Positions 1 through 9,180 of a DNA stretch of 64,000 nucleotides are shown here, piece by piece. Source of the DNA: Klebsiella sp. RIT-PI-d. Its GTDB lineage: Bacteria; Pseudomonadota; Gammaproteobacteria; Enterobacterales; Enterobacteriaceae. The notes below the pieces were generated by a model, which saw only the letters and a list, made by a program, of their open reading frames with translations, searched no databases and had not been told where the DNA came from. Location of the stretch: positions 18,593 through 82,592 of the forward strand of contig NZ_LGIT01000005.1 in the NCBI RefSeq assembly GCF_001187865.1. The letters are read 5' to 3'. The first letter of the stretch is position 1; every line of letters starts with the position of its first letter. The position numbers and the translations under genes are program-made.

Positions 1-485
1 ACGACTTGAATCGCGCCCAGGTTGATATGGTTCTGTTTAGCGTAATCAATCAGTCGACCGGTAGTACCGATCAGAATGTCAACGCCGCTTTCCAGCACTT
101 TAAGCTGCTTGTCGTAGCCGTCACCGCCGTAAGCCAGACCTAATTTCAGGCCTGTGGTTTGCGCCAGCGGTTCTGCATCGGCATGGATCTGCACCGCTAA
201 TTCGCGGGTCGGAGCCATAATTAATGCGCGCGGTTGATTCACCTGACGACCGTCGATCGGCGGGTGAGAGAGAAGATAATGAAACGTTGACGTCAGAAAC
301 GCCATCGTTTTCCCGGTACCGGTTTGCGCCTGCCCTGCAACATCACGACCTGCCAGCGTTAGCGGGAGGGCGAGTGCCTGAATGGGCGTGCAGTTATGAA
401 ACCCTTTAACTTCAAGGGCTTCGATCACCTTAGGGTGCAGGGCGAAGTCGGAAAACTTCTGTTCTGTTAAATGTGTTTTGCTCAT
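1..485 (-). CDS. rhlB: RhlB DEAD-box RNA helicase, 5' part only
   Basis: ATP-dependent RNA helicase of the RNA degradosome, which unwinds structured mRNA for RNase E and PNPase. The start ATG is at 485-483 and the protein opens [11 protein letters not shown], as in E. coli RhlB. About 161 residues lie in the window and the gene runs off the left edge. Visible motifs in order are the Q-motif region (CTPIQ), Walker A (AQTGTGKT), motif Ia (PTRELA) and the GG and TTGRL motifs. The DEAD box itself is outside. It is divergent from trxA, as in E. coli. Nothing looks broken; the truncation comes only from the window edge. Confidence 0.97.
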   Translation of the reverse strand, partial: MSKTHLTEQKFSDFALHPKVIEALEVKGFHNCTPIQALALPLTLAGRDVAGQAQTGTGKTMAFLTSTFHYLLSHPPIDGRQVNQPRALIMAPTRELAVQIHADAEPLAQTTGLKLGLAYGGDGYDKQLKVLESGVDILIGTTGRLIDYAKQNHINLGAIQV

Positions 486-625
486 AGTGTGGTAGAATAT
501 CAGCTTACTATTGCTTTACGAAAGCGTATCCGGTGAAATAAAGTCAACCTTTAGTTGGTTAATGCAACAACAGTTGCTGTTTAATGCTACACCAACATGC
601 CAGGCCTATTCCTGTGGAGTTAAAT

Positions 626-955
626 ATGAGCGATAAAATTATTCACCTGACTGACGACAGTTTTGACACGGATGTACTCAAAGCAGAAGGATTGGTTCTC
701 GTAGATTTCTGGGCAGAGTGGTGCGGTCCGTGTAAAATGATCGCCCCGATCCTGGATGAAATCGCTGACGAGTATCAGGGCAAACTGACTATTGCCAAAC
801 TGAACATTGACCAGAACCCGGGCACCGCACCGAAATACGGTATTCGCGGTATCCCGACTCTGCTGCTGTTCAAAAATGGCGAAGTGGCTGCGACCAAAGT
901 GGGCGCGCTGTCCAAAGGTCAGCTGAAAGAGTTCCTTGACGCTAACTTAGCGTAA
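626..955 (+). CDS. trxA: Thioredoxin 1
   Basis: Cytoplasmic dithiol-disulfide oxidoreductase of 109 residues, exactly the E. coli length. It reduces ribonucleotide reductase, PAPS reductase and many other proteins, and is itself reduced by TrxB. The active site WCGPC lies near residues 32-36, and the cis-proline is in GIPTLLLF. I chose the ATG at 626 because it has GGAG seven bases upstream and gives the standard N-terminus [11 protein letters not shown]. The frame is open back to an ATG at 584, but that would add 14 residues with no family support. It lies between divergent rhlB and rho, as in other enterics. Confidence 0.98.
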   Translation: MSDKIIHLTDDSFDTDVLKAEGLVLVDFWAEWCGPCKMIAPILDEIADEYQGKLTIAKLNIDQNPGTAPKYGIRGIPTLLLFKNGEVAATKVGALSKGQLKEFLDANLA

Positions 956-970
956 GGCTGTTCTTTTCGT

Positions 971-1010
971 GGCGTCCGCGATCCTTAAATTGACAGGATC
1001 TCTGGACGCC
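971..1010. repeat. Two-step stem-loop in the trxA-rho intergenic region
   Basis: Arms GGCGTCC (971-977) and GGACGCC (1004-1010) enclose inner arms GATCC (980-984) and GGATC (996-1000). The loop contains TTGACA (990-995), a consensus -35 hexamer, but I see no good -10 at 16-18 bases from it. No T-run follows, so it is not an obvious intrinsic terminator. The 955-1283 gap otherwise holds the rho leader. Function is unknown; it could end or process trxA mRNA, or be part of the rho promoter region. Confidence 0.5.
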
Positions 1011-1087
1011 CGGCCCGAGTCGTGCTAAGTTAGTTTTGTCTTCGTTTTAAACATATCTTGTTTTACCCGCTGCTTCCGATGTCTTAA

Positions 1088-1282
1088 GTCATTCGCGAGA
1101 GAAGCAGAGAATTTCCGGGCTTGTCGCTCAATCCGTCTTGTCGTTTCAGTTCTGCGTACTCTCCTGTGACCAGACAGCGAACAGACATGAGTCGATGGCC
1201 GTTAACAGGCATGGATGACCCTGCCATACCATTCACAACACTAAGTTCGAGATTTACCCCGAGTTTAAGAACCCACACCATT
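1088..1282 (+). other. rho leader with eroded rhoL reading frame
   Basis: This is the transcribed leader region upstream of rho. In E. coli, as I recall it, a 33-codon leader peptide (rhoL) is encoded here and ends ...KDMSR followed by TAG. The homologous frame is recognisable ([18 protein letters not shown] then TDMSR). However, the codon aligned with the rhoL ATG is GAG, and the stop position reads TGG (1196-1198). The frame is then open with no stop into rho at 1283. The upstream in-frame stop is TAA at 1085-1087. In-frame TTG (1121), GTG (1166) and ATG (1187, 1211) codons lack a convincing Shine-Dalgarno. I therefore treat this as leader, not as a peptide gene. Confidence 0.6.
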
Positions 1283-2542
1283 ATGAATCTTACCGAATTA
1301 AAGAATACGCCGGTTTCTGAGCTGATTACTCTCGGCGAAAATATGGGACTGGAAAACCAGGCTCGCATGCGCAAGCAGGACATTATTTTTGCCATCCTGA
1401 AGCAGCATGCTAAGAGTGGCGAAGATATCTTCGGTGACGGTGTCCTGGAGATATTGCAGGACGGATTTGGTTTCCTCCGCTCCGCAGACAGCTCCTACCT
1501 CGCCGGTCCTGATGACATCTACGTTTCCCCCAGCCAAATCCGCCGTTTCAACCTCCGCACTGGTGATACCATTTCTGGTAAGATTCGCCCGCCAAAAGAA
1601 GGCGAACGTTACTTTGCGCTGTTGAAAGTCAATGAAGTTAACTACGACAAGCCGGAAAACGCCCGTAATAAAATCCTTTTTGAGAACCTGACCCCGCTGC
1701 ACGCAAACTCTCGTCTGCGTATGGAACGTGGTAACGGTTCTACTGAAGATTTAACGGCGCGTGTACTGGACCTGGCATCGCCAATTGGTCGTGGTCAGCG
1801 TGGTCTGATCGTTGCGCCGCCGAAAGCCGGTAAAACGATGCTGCTGCAAAATATTGCCCAGAGCATCGCTTACAACCATCCTGACTGTGTGCTGATGGTG
1901 CTGCTGATTGACGAACGTCCGGAAGAAGTGACTGAGATGCAGCGTCTGGTGAAAGGGGAAGTGGTTGCTTCTACCTTTGACGAACCGGCATCTCGCCACG
2001 TTCAGGTTGCAGAGATGGTGATCGAGAAGGCTAAACGCTTGGTTGAGCACAAGAAAGATGTGATCATTCTGCTCGACTCCATCACCCGTCTGGCACGTGC
2101 TTATAACACCGTTGTTCCGGCATCAGGTAAAGTCCTGACCGGTGGTGTGGACGCTAACGCGCTGCACCGTCCGAAGCGTTTCTTCGGCGCAGCGCGTAAC
2201 GTGGAAGAGGGCGGTAGCCTGACTATCATCGCAACGGCGCTGGTGGATACCGGCTCTAAAATGGATGAAGTCATCTACGAAGAGTTTAAAGGCACCGGTA
2301 ACATGGAACTGCATCTGGCCCGTAAGATTGCTGAAAAACGCGTCTTCCCGGCGATTGATTACAACCGTTCCGGTACCCGTAAAGAAGAGCTGCTCACCAC
2401 GCAGGAAGAGCTGCAAAAAATGTGGATCCTGCGCAAAATCATTCACCCGATGGGCGAAATTGATGCAATGGAATTCCTCATTAATAAATTGGCAATGACC
2501 AAAACGAATGATGATTTCTTCGATATGATGAAACGTTCATAA
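1283..2542 (+). CDS. rho: Transcription termination factor Rho
   Basis: Hexameric RNA-dependent ATPase that binds C-rich nascent RNA and dissociates RNA polymerase. It is 419 residues, identical in length to E. coli Rho, and opens [14 protein letters not shown]. Order of parts: N-terminal helical and OB-fold primary RNA site with GFGFLRS near residue 62, Walker A APPKAGKT near 178-185, Walker B region VIILLDS, Q-loop VLTGG and the R-loop. The ATG at 1283 is chosen by family length. The reading frame is open a further 65 codons upstream, so an N-terminal extension cannot be excluded from sequence alone. An intrinsic terminator follows directly. Confidence 0.98.
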   Translation: MNLTELKNTPVSELITLGENMGLENQARMRKQDIIFAILKQHAKSGEDIFGDGVLEILQDGFGFLRSADSSYLAGPDDIYVSPSQIRRFNLRTGDTISGKIRPPKEGERYFALLKVNEVNYDKPENARNKILFENLTPLHANSRLRMERGNGSTEDLTARVLDLASPIGRGQRGLIVAPPKAGKTMLLQNIAQSIAYNHPDCVLMVLLIDERPEEVTEMQRLVKGEVVASTFDEPASRHVQVAEMVIEKAKRLVEHKKDVIILLDSITRLARAYNTVVPASGKVLTGGVDANALHRPKRFFGAARNVEEGGSLTIIATALVDTGSKMDEVIYEEFKGTGNMELHLARKIAEKRVFPAIDYNRSGTRKEELLTTQEELQKMWILRKIIHPMGEIDAMEFLINKLAMTKTNDDFFDMMKRS

Positions 2543-2564
2543 GTTAATATTTGTCAAAAAAATC

Positions 2565-2588
2565 GCCACGCTTTTGCGTGGCTTTTTT
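2565..2588 (+). terminator. Intrinsic terminator of rho
   Basis: Stem GCCACGC / GCGTGGC (2565-2571 and 2576-2582) with a TTTT loop, followed by six Ts. It lies 22 bases after the rho stop and separates rho from the ECA operon. Confidence 0.93.
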
Positions 2589-2761
2589 GTTTCTGGTTGC
2601 CTACGCTTTAAAAGATAAAACTAAAAGGGCAAGGAGCCTGCAGAAGGCGCTGTCTGACTGAAATCTTTGAGATTATCCTGAGTTCAGATTAGAGTTTTCC
2701 TTCTGAATAGGTTACTTCGTGGTTATACTTCTGATACAACTATTTTTTGAGAGTGTGAATT

Positions 2762-3865
2762 GTGAATTTACTGGCTGCAGCAGCTGATCTGATCAGTATA
2801 TTTCTGTTCACTACCTTATTTCTTTTTTTTGCGCGTAAGGTAGCTATAAGGGTAGGGCTGGTTGATAAGCCTAACTTTCGCAAACGGCATCAGGGACTGA
2901 TCCCACTTGTGGGAGGGATTTCCGTTTTCGCAGGAATTTGCTTCACTTTCGAAATCATCAATTATTATATTCCTCACGCCTCACTTTATCTGATATGTGC
3001 TGGCGTACTGGTATTTGTCGGTGCGCTGGACGATCGATTTGATATCAGCGTTAAATTCCGTGCCACAGTGCAGGCGATTGTCGGCATTGTGATGATAAGC
3101 ATTGCAAATCTTCACCTGAGTAGCCTGGGCTATATTTTTGGTCCGTGGGAACTGGTGCTCGGTCCTTTTGGTTTTCTGCTCACGCTGTTTGCCGTCTGGG
3201 CGGCGATTAACGCTTTTAACATGGTTGACGGTATTGACGGGCTGCTGGGCGGACTGTCGAGCGTGTCGTTCGGGGCGATTGGTCTGATCCTGCTGTTTGA
3301 CGGGCAAACCAGTCTGGCGATGTGGTGTTTCGCCATGATTGCCTCCATTCTTCCCTATATCTTACTTAACCTGGGCGCGCTCGGTCGCCGTTATAAAGTC
3401 TTCATGGGTGATGCAGGAAGCACGCTGATTGGTTTTACGGTTATCTGGATCCTGCTGGAAACCACCCAGGGTAAAACGCATCCTATCAGCCCGGTTACCG
3501 CGCTATGGATTATCGCTATTCCCCTGATGGATATGGTGGCCATTATGTACCGCCGCCTGCGCAAAGGAATGAGTCCTTTTTCACCAGACCGTCAGCACAT
3601 TCATCATCTTATTATGCGTGCCGGTTTTACTTCTCGTCAGGCTTTTGTTCTTATTACGCTTGCCGCTGCGCTACTGGCCGCCATTGGAGTGATTGCCGAA
3701 GCGACTCATATTGTCCCAGAATGGGTCATGTTGATACTGTTTTTGTTAGCATTCTTCCTGTATGGCTACTGCATCAAGCGGGCCTGGAAAGTCGCACGTT
3801 TTATTAAACGTATGAAGCGCAGGGCACGTCGGCTCAGCGGTAGCAATCCAAAATTAACCAAATAA
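2762..3865 (+). CDS. wecA: UDP-GlcNAc:undecaprenyl-phosphate GlcNAc-1-phosphate transferase
   Basis: Integral membrane enzyme that starts ECA synthesis, and many O-antigens, by transferring GlcNAc-1-P to undecaprenyl phosphate to form lipid I. It has 367 residues, like E. coli WecA, and a GTG start giving MNLLAAAADLIS. Around eleven hydrophobic segments alternate with the cytoplasmic catalytic loops: the aspartate motif ALDDRFD near 89-95, NMVDGIDGL near 154-162, MGDAGS, and the HIHH motif near 280. It is the first gene of the operon. The 174 bases upstream should hold the operon promoter, but I do not see a consensus pair. wzzE follows after 13 bases. Confidence 0.97.
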   Translation: MNLLAAAADLISIFLFTTLFLFFARKVAIRVGLVDKPNFRKRHQGLIPLVGGISVFAGICFTFEIINYYIPHASLYLICAGVLVFVGALDDRFDISVKFRATVQAIVGIVMISIANLHLSSLGYIFGPWELVLGPFGFLLTLFAVWAAINAFNMVDGIDGLLGGLSSVSFGAIGLILLFDGQTSLAMWCFAMIASILPYILLNLGALGRRYKVFMGDAGSTLIGFTVIWILLETTQGKTHPISPVTALWIIAIPLMDMVAIMYRRLRKGMSPFSPDRQHIHHLIMRAGFTSRQAFVLITLAAALLAAIGVIAEATHIVPEWVMLILFLLAFFLYGYCIKRAWKVARFIKRMKRRARRLSGSNPKLTK

Positions 3866-3878
3866 ATCTGAGGAAGAG

Positions 3879-4925
3879 ATGACTCAACCATTATCAGGAG
3901 CACGGGCAGTGAGCGCTGAGAATGAACTGGATATTCGCGGTCTGTTTCGTACATTGTGGGCAGGGAAATTTTGGATAGTGGGAATGGCGCTGCTGTTTGC
4001 CCTGATTGCTCTGCTTTATACCTTCTTTGCTCGTCAGGAGTGGGGTGCCACGGCGATCACTGACAGGCCGACCGTAAATATGCTGGGCGGTTACTATTCG
4101 CAGCAGCAGTTTTTACGCAATCTGGATGCCAGAGCGAACCAGGCACCCGTCGAGCAGCCTTCGGTAATGGATGATGCGTATAAAGAGTTTATTATGCAGC
4201 TTGCCTCCTGGGATACCCGTCGGGATTTCTGGTCACAAACCGACTATTACAAACAACGTATGGTGGGTAATTCCCGGGCAGATGCCGCGCTGCTGGACGA
4301 TCTGATCAACGATATTCAGTTTATGCCGGGTGATTCGCTTAAAAGCGTCAGTGATAGCGTCAAGCTGACGGCAGAAACTGCGCCGGACGCCAATAATTTA
4401 TTGCGTCAGTATGTGGCTTTCGCCAGCCAGCGTGCGGCAGGTCATCTGAATGATGAACTTAAAGGCGCATGGGCTGCGCGCACCATTCAAATGAAAGCGC
4501 AGGTCAAGCGTCAGGAAGAAGTCGCCAAAACGATTTACGAACGGCGGGTGAAAAATATTGAGCAGGCGTTAAACGTGGCGCAGCAGCATAATATCTCCCG
4601 CAGTGAAACGGATGTCCCGGCCGAAGAGTTACCGGATTCAGAACTGTTTTTACTGGGACGGCCAATGTTGCAGGCAAGGCTGGAAAACTTGCAGGCTGTA
4701 GGGCCCCAATTTGATCTGGATTACGATCAGAATCGGGCCATGTTAACGACGCTGAATGTCGGCCCTGTACTGGACCCGCGTTTTCAGGCTTACCGGTATT
4801 TGCGAACGCCGGAAGAACCTGTAAAACGTGATAGCCCACGTCGTGCTTTCCTGATGATCATGTGGGGCATTGTCGGCGCGTTAATGGGGTCCGGGGTGGC
4901 ATTAGTGCGCCGCCGTGTTCGCTAA
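3879..4925 (+). CDS. wzzE: ECA polysaccharide chain-length modulator WzzE
   Basis: Inner-membrane polysaccharide co-polymerase that sets the modal length of ECA chains made by WzyE. It has 348 residues, the E. coli length. The architecture is typical: a short cytoplasmic N-terminus, a first membrane segment near residues 32-50, a large periplasmic coiled-coil domain (for example AQVKRQEEVAKT), the proline-rich TPEEPVKRDSPRR element, and a second membrane segment near 325-343. The ATG at 3879 has GAGGAAGAG just upstream. It is followed by a strong hairpin before wecB. Confidence 0.96.
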   Translation: MTQPLSGARAVSAENELDIRGLFRTLWAGKFWIVGMALLFALIALLYTFFARQEWGATAITDRPTVNMLGGYYSQQQFLRNLDARANQAPVEQPSVMDDAYKEFIMQLASWDTRRDFWSQTDYYKQRMVGNSRADAALLDDLINDIQFMPGDSLKSVSDSVKLTAETAPDANNLLRQYVAFASQRAAGHLNDELKGAWAARTIQMKAQVKRQEEVAKTIYERRVKNIEQALNVAQQHNISRSETDVPAEELPDSELFLLGRPMLQARLENLQAVGPQFDLDYDQNRAMLTTLNVGPVLDPRFQAYRYLRTPEEPVKRDSPRRAFLMIMWGIVGALMGSGVALVRRRVR

Positions 4926-4936
4926 ACGCCGCATCT

Positions 4937-4964
4937 GTAATGAAGGCCCTGAGGCCTTCATTAC
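4937..4964 (+). repeat. 12-bp perfect hairpin between wzzE and wecB
   Basis: GTAATGAAGGCC (4937-4948) and its exact complement GGCCTTCATTAC (4953-4964) enclose a CTGA loop. No T-run follows (next bases GTAATCGAAG), so it is not a classical terminator. It sits 11 bases after wzzE and 19 before wecB, inside the ECA operon. It could stabilise upstream mRNA or act as a processing site that tunes expression of the downstream genes. Confidence 0.7.
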
Positions 4965-4983
4965 GTAATCGAAGAGAATCGAT

Positions 4984-6114
4984 GTGAAAGTACTTACTGT
5001 ATTTGGCACACGACCAGAAGCTATCAAGATGGCTCCTCTGGTTCATGCGCTGGCAAAGGATCCTCATTTTGAGGCAAAAGTATGCGTCACTGCGCAGCAT
5101 CGGGAGATGCTCGATCAGGTGCTGCACCTTTTTTCTATTGTCCCGGATTATGATCTCAATATTATGAGTCCGGGCCAGGGACTGACTGAGATCACCTGCC
5201 GCATTTTGCAGGGTTTAAAACCTATTCTTGAATCGTTCAAACCGGACGTCGTGCTGGTCCATGGTGATACTACCACCACCATTGCCACCAGTCTGGCGGC
5301 GTTTTACCAGCGGATTGCCGTGGGTCACGTTGAGGCGGGACTGCGCACCGGCGATCTGAATTCTCCCTGGCCTGAAGAAGGCAATCGAATGCTGACCGGA
5401 CGCCTGGCCACATGGCACTTTGCGCCGACGGAAAATTCGCGCCAGAATCTGCGCGATGAAAACACCGCTGATGAGCAAATTTTCGTCACCGGCAATACCG
5501 TGATTGATGCGCTGTTCTGGGTACGCGACAGGGTTATGGCAGATGAAACGCTGCGCGGTGAATTGACCGCCCGTTATCCTTTCCTGGGCAATGGTAAAAA
5601 GATGATTCTGGTCACCGGCCACCGTCGCGAAAGCTTCGGTAAAGGTTTCGAGCAGATCTGCGAGGCGCTGGCGGAGATTGCGGCGCAGAATCGCGATGTG
5701 CAAATTGTCTATCCGGTTCACCTGAACCCGAATGTTAGCGAGCCGGTAAACCGCATTCTCGGACACGTTGATAACGTCATCCTGATTGAACCTCAGGATT
5801 ACCTGCCATTTGTCTGGTTGATGAATCACGCCTGGTTGATCCTGACCGACTCCGGTGGGATCCAGGAGGAAGCACCCTCGCTGGGTAAACCGGTACTGGT
5901 GATGCGTGATACTACCGAGCGCCCTGAAGCTGTTGAAGCGGGAACCGTGCGGCTGGTGGGTACCGATCGACAAGACATCGTTAAGCAGGTAACGCGTCTG
6001 CTGCATGACGACGACGAATATCAGGCGATGAGCCGCGCCCATAACCCTTACGGTGACGGCAACGCGTGTAAACGCATTTTGGATGCACTGAAAAATAATC
6101 AGGTAACACTATGA
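4984..6114 (+). CDS. wecB: UDP-GlcNAc 2-epimerase (non-hydrolysing)
   Basis: Converts UDP-GlcNAc to UDP-ManNAc, the first step to the ManNAcA donor for ECA. It has 376 residues, as in E. coli. It starts with GTG ([13 protein letters not shown]), and an out-of-frame ATG overlaps this start at 4982. Family catalytic residues are present: Asp in HGDTTTT near 95, Glu in HVEAGLR near 117, Glu in SPWPEEGN near 131, and His in TGHRRES near 213. The fold is GT-B-like, cytoplasmic and usually dimeric. The stop overlaps the wecC start (ATGA), which suggests translational coupling. Confidence 0.97.
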   Translation: MKVLTVFGTRPEAIKMAPLVHALAKDPHFEAKVCVTAQHREMLDQVLHLFSIVPDYDLNIMSPGQGLTEITCRILQGLKPILESFKPDVVLVHGDTTTTIATSLAAFYQRIAVGHVEAGLRTGDLNSPWPEEGNRMLTGRLATWHFAPTENSRQNLRDENTADEQIFVTGNTVIDALFWVRDRVMADETLRGELTARYPFLGNGKKMILVTGHRRESFGKGFEQICEALAEIAAQNRDVQIVYPVHLNPNVSEPVNRILGHVDNVILIEPQDYLPFVWLMNHAWLILTDSGGIQEEAPSLGKPVLVMRDTTERPEAVEAGTVRLVGTDRQDIVKQVTRLLHDDDEYQAMSRAHNPYGDGNACKRILDALKNNQVTL

Positions 6115-7373
6115 GTTTTAATACGATTTCTGTTATTGGCCTGGGCTATATCGGCCTGCCTACCGCTGCGGCTTTTGCTTCCCGACAGAAACAGGTTATT
6201 GGTATCGATATTAACCAGCACGCCGTTGATACTATCAACCGCGGGCAAATTCATATTGTCGAGCCAGACCTGGACAACGTGGTTAAAGCGGCCGTGGAAG
6301 GCGGCTATTTACGTGCCAGCACCACACCTGTTGAAGCCGATGCCTGGCTGATTGCCGTGCCTACGCCCTTCAAAGGCGATCACGAGCCGGATATGGTCTA
6401 CGTTGAAGCGGCAGCGAAATCCATTGCGCCGGTGCTAAAAAAAGGCGCGCTGGTGATCCTCGAATCCACCTCTCCGGTGGGTGCGACTGAGCAAATGGCC
6501 CAGTGGCTGGCAGAAATGCGCCCGGATCTGAGCTTTCCACAGCAGGCCGGCGAGCACGCAGATGTTAACATCGCCTACTGCCCGGAGCGGGTGTTGCCAG
6601 GCCAGGTGATGGTGGAACTGATTAAAAATGACCGCGTGATTGGCGGGATGACGCCGGTGTGCTCCGCGCGTGCCAGCGAGCTGTACAACATCTTCCTTGA
6701 AGGTGAGTGCGTGATAACCAACTCCCGCACCGCCGAGATGTGCAAGCTTACTGAAAACAGCTTCCGCGATGTCAATATCGCATTTGCCAATGAGCTTTCG
6801 CTTATCTGCGCCGATCAGGGGATTAACGTCTGGGAACTGGTGCGTCTGGCGAACCGTCATCCCCGGGTGAATATTCTTCAGCCAGGGCCAGGCGTTGGCG
6901 GTCACTGTATCGCCGTCGATCCGTGGTTTATCGTCGCGCAAAATCCTGAGCAGGCGCGGCTTATCCGTACCGCCCGCGAAGTCAACGACCATAAACCGCA
7001 CTGGGTTATCAATCAGGTAAAAGCCGCGGTAGCGGACTGCCTGACCGCCAGCGGAAAACGGGCCGGTGACATCAAAATTGCCTGCTTTGGGCTGGCCTTT
7101 AAGCCCAACATTGACGATCTGCGTGAAAGCCCCGCCATGGAAATTGCCAGGCTGATTGCCGAGTGGCACAGCGGCGAAACGCTGGTCGTCGAGCCGAATA
7201 TCCATGAGTTACCGAAAAAGCTGGCCGGTCACTGTACCCTGGCAGACATACAGCAGGCGCTGAACGATGCAGATGTGCTGGTGATGCTGGTCGATCATAA
7301 CGAATTTAAAGCGATCGACGGTGACAGCCTGACGCAACAATTTATTGTTGATACCAAAGGCGTCTGGCATTGA
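6111..7373 (+). CDS. wecC: UDP-N-acetyl-D-mannosamine dehydrogenase
   Basis: NAD-dependent four-electron oxidation of UDP-ManNAc to UDP-ManNAcA, the donor of the second ECA sugar. It has 420 residues, the usual enteric length. The N-terminal Rossmann motif GLGYIGLP is near residues 10-17. The central domain has the catalytic cysteine Cys266 in [12 protein letters not shown], and the C-terminal UDP-binding domain carries [15 protein letters not shown]. It starts inside the wecB stop (ATGA), and its own stop overlaps the wecD TTG start. Confidence 0.97.
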   Translation: MSFNTISVIGLGYIGLPTAAAFASRQKQVIGIDINQHAVDTINRGQIHIVEPDLDNVVKAAVEGGYLRASTTPVEADAWLIAVPTPFKGDHEPDMVYVEAAAKSIAPVLKKGALVILESTSPVGATEQMAQWLAEMRPDLSFPQQAGEHADVNIAYCPERVLPGQVMVELIKNDRVIGGMTPVCSARASELYNIFLEGECVITNSRTAEMCKLTENSFRDVNIAFANELSLICADQGINVWELVRLANRHPRVNILQPGPGVGGHCIAVDPWFIVAQNPEQARLIRTAREVNDHKPHWVINQVKAAVADCLTASGKRAGDIKIACFGLAFKPNIDDLRESPAMEIARLIAEWHSGETLVVEPNIHELPKKLAGHCTLADIQQALNDADVLVMLVDHNEFKAIDGDSLTQQFIVDTKGVWH

Positions 7374-8044
7374 TTCTTCACGCCCGCGTTGAGCCGCTCG
7401 ACTGGGAAAGCCAATTTTTTGGTTTGCAAAGCGCCATTGTGCGCGTTGATGAAGGCGCTGCAGCGTTGAGTGCTGAAACACTCTCCGGCTGGGAACGCGT
7501 GCAGGCTAAAATTCCGGCTAATCGCCCTGACTGGCTGGATGCATTTCAGCAACTGGGTTTTCGGCTGGTGGAAGGTGAAGTTGATTTGATCGTCCCGGTA
7601 ACGGCAGGCGATGACGTTGACGCTGCGGTGGCAACAGAGGCAGATATTCCGGTCCTGCGCCACAAAGCGGCAGACGCTTTTGCGCTGAGCCGTTTTCGCG
7701 CGCCGTGGTATGCGCCTGACGCCAGCGGCCGCTTTTACGCGCAGTGGATAGAAAACGCGGTGCGTGGCACGTTCGATCATCAATGCCTGCTGCTGCGGGC
7801 GGCTAATGGTGATATTCGCGGCTATGTTTCGCTACGTGAACTGAATGATACCGACGTGCGTATCGGCCTGCTGGCCGGGCATGGTGCGGGAGCCGAACTG
7901 ATGCAGGCCGCGCTGAACTGGGCGCAGGCTCGCGGCAAAAAAACAGTGCGGGTGGCGACCCAAATGGGCAACACCGCCGCACTTAAACGTTACATTCAAA
8001 GCGGTGCAAATGTGGAAAGCACCGCTTTCTGGCTATACAGGTGA
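7370..8044 (+). CDS. wecD: dTDP-fucosamine acetyltransferase
   Basis: GNAT-family enzyme that acetylates dTDP-4-amino-4,6-dideoxygalactose to give dTDP-Fuc4NAc, the third ECA sugar donor. It has 224 residues, as in E. coli WecD (RffC). The start is TTG at 7370, overlapping the wecC stop as TTGA; no ATG or GTG nearby gives the family N-terminus. The N-terminal third is divergent. The C-terminal acetyl-CoA-binding half is strongly conserved ([17 protein letters not shown]). wecE begins four bases after the stop. Confidence 0.95.
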   Translation: MILHARVEPLDWESQFFGLQSAIVRVDEGAAALSAETLSGWERVQAKIPANRPDWLDAFQQLGFRLVEGEVDLIVPVTAGDDVDAAVATEADIPVLRHKAADAFALSRFRAPWYAPDASGRFYAQWIENAVRGTFDHQCLLLRAANGDIRGYVSLRELNDTDVRIGLLAGHGAGAELMQAALNWAQARGKKTVRVATQMGNTAALKRYIQSGANVESTAFWLYR

Positions 8045-8048
8045 CAAG

Positions 8049-9179
8049 ATGATTCCATTTAATGCGCCTCCCGTGGTGGGAACCGAAATCGATTATATGC
8101 AATCGGCAATGGGCAGTGGCAAGCTGTGCGGCGATGGCGGCTATACGCGTCGTTGCCAGCAATGGATGGAGCAGCGTTTTGGCAGCGCAAAAGTGCTGCT
8201 GACGCCGTCCTGTACCGCGTCGCTGGAGATGGCCGCCCTGTTACTGGATATCGGGCCGGATGATGAAGTCATCATGCCGAGCTATACCTTCGTTTCCACC
8301 GCCAACGCTTTCGTCCTGCGTGGCGCGAAAATTGTCTTCGTGGATATCCGCCCGGACACCATGAACATCGACGAAACGCTGATTGAAGCCGCCATCACAG
8401 AGAAAACCCGCGCCATTGTGCCGGTCCATTATGCGGGTGTGGCCTGCGAAATGGATACCATTATGGCAATCGCTAAAAAACACGATCTGTTTGTGGTCGA
8501 AGATGCGGCGCAGGGCGTAATGTCGACCTATAAAGGCCGTGCGCTGGGCACCATCGGACACATAGGCTGCTTTAGCTTCCACGAAACCAAAAACTATACG
8601 GCGGGTGGCGAAGGCGGAGCAACGCTGATTAACGACCGCAAGCTGATTGAGCGGGCGGAAATCATCCGTGAGAAAGGCACCAACCGCAGCCAGTTTTTCC
8701 GCGGACAGGTTGATAAATATACCTGGCGTGATATTGGCTCCAGCTATCTGATGGCCGATTTACAGGCGGCCTATTTATGGGGACAACTCGAAGCGGCGGA
8801 CCGCATTAATCAGCAGCGTCTGACGCTATGGCAGGCTTACTACGATGCGCTGTTGCCGCTGGCAAAAGCAGGGCGTATTGAACTGCCGTCCTGCCCGACA
8901 GACTGCGAGCATAATGCCCACATGTTCTATATCAAGCTGCGGGACATTGACGATCGCAGCCGCCTGATTGCCTGGCTGAAAGAAGCCGAGATTCTGGCCG
9001 TATTCCATTACATACCTCTGCACGACTGTCCGGCAGGCGAGCGTTTTGGACAGTTTGTGGGTGAAGACCGCTTCACGACCCGTGAAAGCGAGCGTTTACT
9101 TCGTCTGCCGCTGTTCTTCAATCTGGCTCCCGTCAATCAGCGCACGGTGATCAATTCGTTATTAAGTTACTTCGCCTGA
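8049..9179 (+). CDS. wecE: dTDP-4-amino-4,6-dideoxygalactose transaminase
   Basis: PLP-dependent sugar aminotransferase of the DegT/DnrJ/EryC1 family. It uses glutamate to aminate dTDP-4-keto-6-deoxyglucose, supplying WecD. From the ATG at 8049 it has 376 residues (MIPFNAPPVVGTE), as in E. coli. The frame extends back to 8004, but that would overlap wecD with no homologous residues. The PLP lysine is in FHETKNYTAGGEGG near residue 181, and the phosphate-binding region PSCTASLEM is near 55. Confidence 0.97.
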   Translation: MIPFNAPPVVGTEIDYMQSAMGSGKLCGDGGYTRRCQQWMEQRFGSAKVLLTPSCTASLEMAALLLDIGPDDEVIMPSYTFVSTANAFVLRGAKIVFVDIRPDTMNIDETLIEAAITEKTRAIVPVHYAGVACEMDTIMAIAKKHDLFVVEDAAQGVMSTYKGRALGTIGHIGCFSFHETKNYTAGGEGGATLINDRKLIERAEIIREKGTNRSQFFRGQVDKYTWRDIGSSYLMADLQAAYLWGQLEAADRINQQRLTLWQAYYDALLPLAKAGRIELPSCPTDCEHNAHMFYIKLRDIDDRSRLIAWLKEAEILAVFHYIPLHDCPAGERFGQFVGEDRFTTRESERLLRLPLFFNLAPVNQRTVINSLLSYFA

Positions 9180-9180
9180 G

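Noticed and set aside
224..409. 61-codon frame antisense to rhlB
   Set aside because: It is fully inside the conserved rhlB coding region with no Shine-Dalgarno; an opposite-frame shadow.
5215..6042. 275-codon minus-strand frame over wecB
   Set aside because: Long antisense frames arise from the codon bias of GC-rich genes; wecB explains the conservation.
6435..7205. 256-codon minus-strand frame over wecC
   Set aside because: Antisense shadow of wecC; no start signal or recognisable family.
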